The notes under the pieces were generated by a model, which worked only from the letters and a program-made list of their open reading frames with translations, made no database searches and was not told the origin of the DNA. A DNA stretch of 6,989 nt from Anaerolineales bacterium (GTDB taxonomy: Bacteria; Chloroflexota; Anaerolineae; Anaerolineales; DRMV01): NCBI GenBank assembly GCA_027026295.1, contig JALVOR010000368.1, positions 1-6,989 on the forward strand. Reading direction: 5' to 3'. The position numbers and the translations under genes were made by a program. Below, in pieces: positions 5,553 to 6,989 of the stretch; position 1 is the first letter of the stretch, and every line of letters starts with the position of its first letter.

Positions 5553-5581
5553 TCGCCCCAAGTGCTTTGATGAGGTATAAT
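5553..5581 (+). promoter_or_regulatory. predicted promoter of the LysR-type gene
   Basis: TATAAT (5576-5581) is a perfect -10 box. The hexamer 17 bases upstream, TTCGCC (5553-5558), matches only three of six -35 bases. Transcription would start near 5588, leaving a leader of about 105 bases. The -10 boxes of the two divergent genes are 45 bases apart, so one bound regulator could affect both. TTATAG occurs at 5526-5531 and again at 5588-5593, a possible pair of half sites. Confidence 0.55.
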
Positions 5582-5681
5582 AAAAACTTATAGCATGACC
5601 GTGTCGTCCAGACGGGCTGTTGCCTCTCAGGGCGGCGATGCACTTGCCCAGCGTGCCAAGCGCACACCGCACCAATTTGCC

Positions 5682-5687
5682 GGGAGG
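5682..5687 (+). promoter_or_regulatory. ribosome binding site of the LysR-type gene
   Basis: GGGAGG lies five bases before the ATG at 5693. It fixes the start immediately in front of the helix-turn-helix domain, as is normal for the family. Confidence 0.85.
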
Positions 5688-5692
5688 CGCCC

Positions 5693-6691
5693 ATGTCTGT
5701 ACTTTTCCCCTCGTGGCTGCCGGTGTTTTTGGCCGTAGCCGAACACGGCAGTTTCAACAAGGCCGCAGAAGTGCTGCTGCTCTCTCAACCAGCGGTCAGC
5801 CAGAAAATCCGCCATTTGGAGGTCAGCCTGGGGGTACGGTTGTTTGAACGCACCCCCAGCGGCGCGCGGCTGACCCTCGCGGGCGAGACCCTGCACCGCT
5901 ACGCTCACGCCGCGCGCTGGATTTTGCTTGCCGCGGAGGGCAGCATCACCTCTCCCCGCCCTGCAGCCCACGTCCGGCGCCGCCTGCTTTTGGGCGGCAC
6001 CCCTTCCTTGGCAGCGCAGTGTTTCCCCCGCTGGCTCAAGGCTTTCCACCAGCGCCATCTCCAAACCTTAGTGCACCTGCAAACCGACACCACTCCCCAC
6101 CTTGTGCAACAGGTCGCTCGCCACGCCCTGCACTTGGCTATCATTGAGGGCGAACTCCCCGACGAGAGCGAGGTGCACTACACCATCCTGCAGGAACTCC
6201 CCTTCCAACTGGTGGCGCCCAACCAACCGCCGTGGAACACGCGCCAGAGCGTGCCCCTGCGGGCACTGCACGAAACGCACTTTGTCGCCCGGCCTGCCGA
6301 CACCCAAACCCGCCGCTGGATGGAGCGCATCTTCGCTCAGCACCACATCCGCCCGCACATCGTAGCCGAATTAGACAGCCCCGAAACCATCAAGCAGGCC
6401 GTAGCCCACGGCATGGGCGTCAGCCTGCTGCCGACGTGCTTCCTGCGCGACGCACCCAACGAGCGGCTGGTGGTGCTCCCTGTGGAAGACGTGCCCTTGC
6501 AGCGTTACCTCAAAGCCATTTGGGCCAAAGACATGCCCATGCATCCGCTGGCGTTGGCCTTTTTGGAAGCCCTGCAAACGGAATTCCCCCACCTGAGCCG
6601 GGTGTTGGAAGCCGCGCGGCACCCCGACTTCAGGGCGCTTTACGCATTGTTGGAAGACGCGCGACCCGCGCCCCAAGAGCCTGCCCCATGA
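5693..6691 (+). CDS. LysR-type transcriptional regulator
   Basis: This 332-residue regulator has the standard LysR plan. The N-terminal winged helix-turn-helix spans about residues 8-66: FLAVAEHGSFNKAAEVLLL, SQPAVSQKIRHLEVSLG and VRLFERTPSGARLTLAGE are textbook family sequence. A linker helix follows (about 67-92), then the two-lobed effector-binding domain from about 96 to 300 (LLLGGTPSLAAQCFPRWL, ALHLAIIEGEL, ETIKQAVAHGMGVSLLP). The last 30 or so residues, rich in proline and alanine, extend beyond the usual end. It is transcribed away from the YeeE/YedE gene, with both promoters in the shared 236-bp gap, so that transporter is its most likely target and a sulfur compound a plausible inducer. 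CysB and CysL are known sulfur-related relatives, but nothing in the effector domain lets me assign it to either. The family is certain, the ligand is not. Confidence 0.95.
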   Translation: MSVLFPSWLPVFLAVAEHGSFNKAAEVLLLSQPAVSQKIRHLEVSLGVRLFERTPSGARLTLAGETLHRYAHAARWILLAAEGSITSPRPAAHVRRRLLLGGTPSLAAQCFPRWLKAFHQRHLQTLVHLQTDTTPHLVQQVARHALHLAIIEGELPDESEVHYTILQELPFQLVAPNQPPWNTRQSVPLRALHETHFVARPADTQTRRWMERIFAQHHIRPHIVAELDSPETIKQAVAHGMGVSLLPTCFLRDAPNERLVVLPVEDVPLQRYLKAIWAKDMPMHPLALAFLEALQTEFPHLSRVLEAARHPDFRALYALLEDARPAPQEPAP

Positions 6692-6989
6692 GCCTGCACG
6701 TGCCGCCTGCCACGCGCCCGCTGCGAGGTGTTGCGTATAGCCATGGGGCGGTCTGTTGGCGGCAGTCGGGCGCGCCGTAAAGGGTGGTGTGAAGGGTCTT
6801 GATGGCGTTCATTCCTGTTTCGGAATGTTGTTACGGCTCGTGAAATGCCAAGGGCTTGCGACAGAAGATGTCTAAAGCCTTAGCGCCCATCTGCCTTGCG
6901 AGGCGAGGGCGGGGCGGGTAACGTGTTCACTTCCCCCTGGCCGCAAGGGGTATTTTCGATTTGCAGGGTGGTGTGAGCGATTCCAGCGG
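6692..6989. other. right-edge noncoding stretch with small hairpins
   Basis: No convincing gene lies here; a 60-codon minus-strand frame (6812-6630) mostly overlaps the LysR gene and has no family signal. Several structured elements are visible: CATTCC/GGAATG (6810-6827, 6-bp stem); a nested stem of CGCCC with GGGCG around GCCT-TGCG-AGGC (about 6885-6912); and CCCCT/AGGGG followed by TATTTT (6934-6956), which resembles a weak forward terminator. AGGGTGGTGTGA occurs at 6781-6792 and 6965-6976. The stretch could hold a small RNA or an interspersed element, but I recognise no known family. Confidence 0.4.
6781..6976 (+). repeat. 12-base direct repeat pair AGGGTGGTGTGA
   Basis: Identical copies lie at 6781-6792 and 6965-6976, in the same orientation and 184 bases apart, enclosing the hairpin-rich stretch. 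They may bound a short mobile or interspersed element, or be chance plus shared origin. No terminal inverted repeats or transposase are associated. Confidence 0.5.

Noticed and set aside
6630..6812. 60-codon minus-strand open frame at the right edge
   Set aside because: It begins inside the 6810-6827 hairpin without a spaced ribosome site and overlaps the end of the LysR gene.
6692..6989. tRNA, tmRNA or RNase P RNA
   Set aside because: No cloverleaf, T-arm motif or conserved core words of these RNAs could be found.

Overview
The window looks like chromosomal DNA of a GC-rich environmental bacterium. The gene types (a signal-peptide-less cobalamin-type metal receptor, a long YeeE/YedE transporter, a stand-alone NifX/NifB-like protein) and the purine-rich CACAGAG/CACGGAT-type repeats between genes suggest Chloroflexota, perhaps Anaerolineae. 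That placement is inference from composition and style; no rRNA or marker gene is present to test it.

Layout. Bases 1-256 hold no assignable gene and end in a short interspersed repeat that forms the leader of the first operon. Bases 257-1703 (+) are a tight three-gene operon with overlapping ends: a dinitrogenase iron-molybdenum cofactor family protein, a membrane-anchored TlpA/ResA-type thioredoxin (WCPPC), and an OsmC-family protein with two conserved cysteines. A strong intrinsic terminator (1734-1775) and a second repeat block close it. On the minus strand follow a BtuF-like metal/corrinoid receptor (2760-1894), with its own promoter, and a small hydrophobic protein of unknown function (3481-2978). 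A third, much larger repeat block (3498-3745) lies upstream of that gene.

Bases 3846-5456 (-) encode a 536-residue YeeE/YedE-family transporter with exactly three cysteines, resembling the thiosulfate transporter TsuA, followed by a hairpin terminator. It is divergent from a LysR-type regulator (5693-6691, +). The 236-bp gap between them carries a TATAAT box on each strand and two adjacent palindromes in the predicted transporter leader. This is the usual arrangement of a LysR regulator beside its target. The last 298 bases have no convincing gene but contain several small hairpins and a 12-base direct repeat.

How the genes may work together: the transporter would import reduced sulfur (thiosulfate or a related anion) under LysR control, while the operon at the left handles thiol and peroxide redox chemistry and perhaps metal clusters. 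A shared sulfur/redox theme is plausible but not shown by the sequence. I see no clear evidence of a phage, insertion sequence, CRISPR array or defence system, and no stable RNA gene that I can identify.
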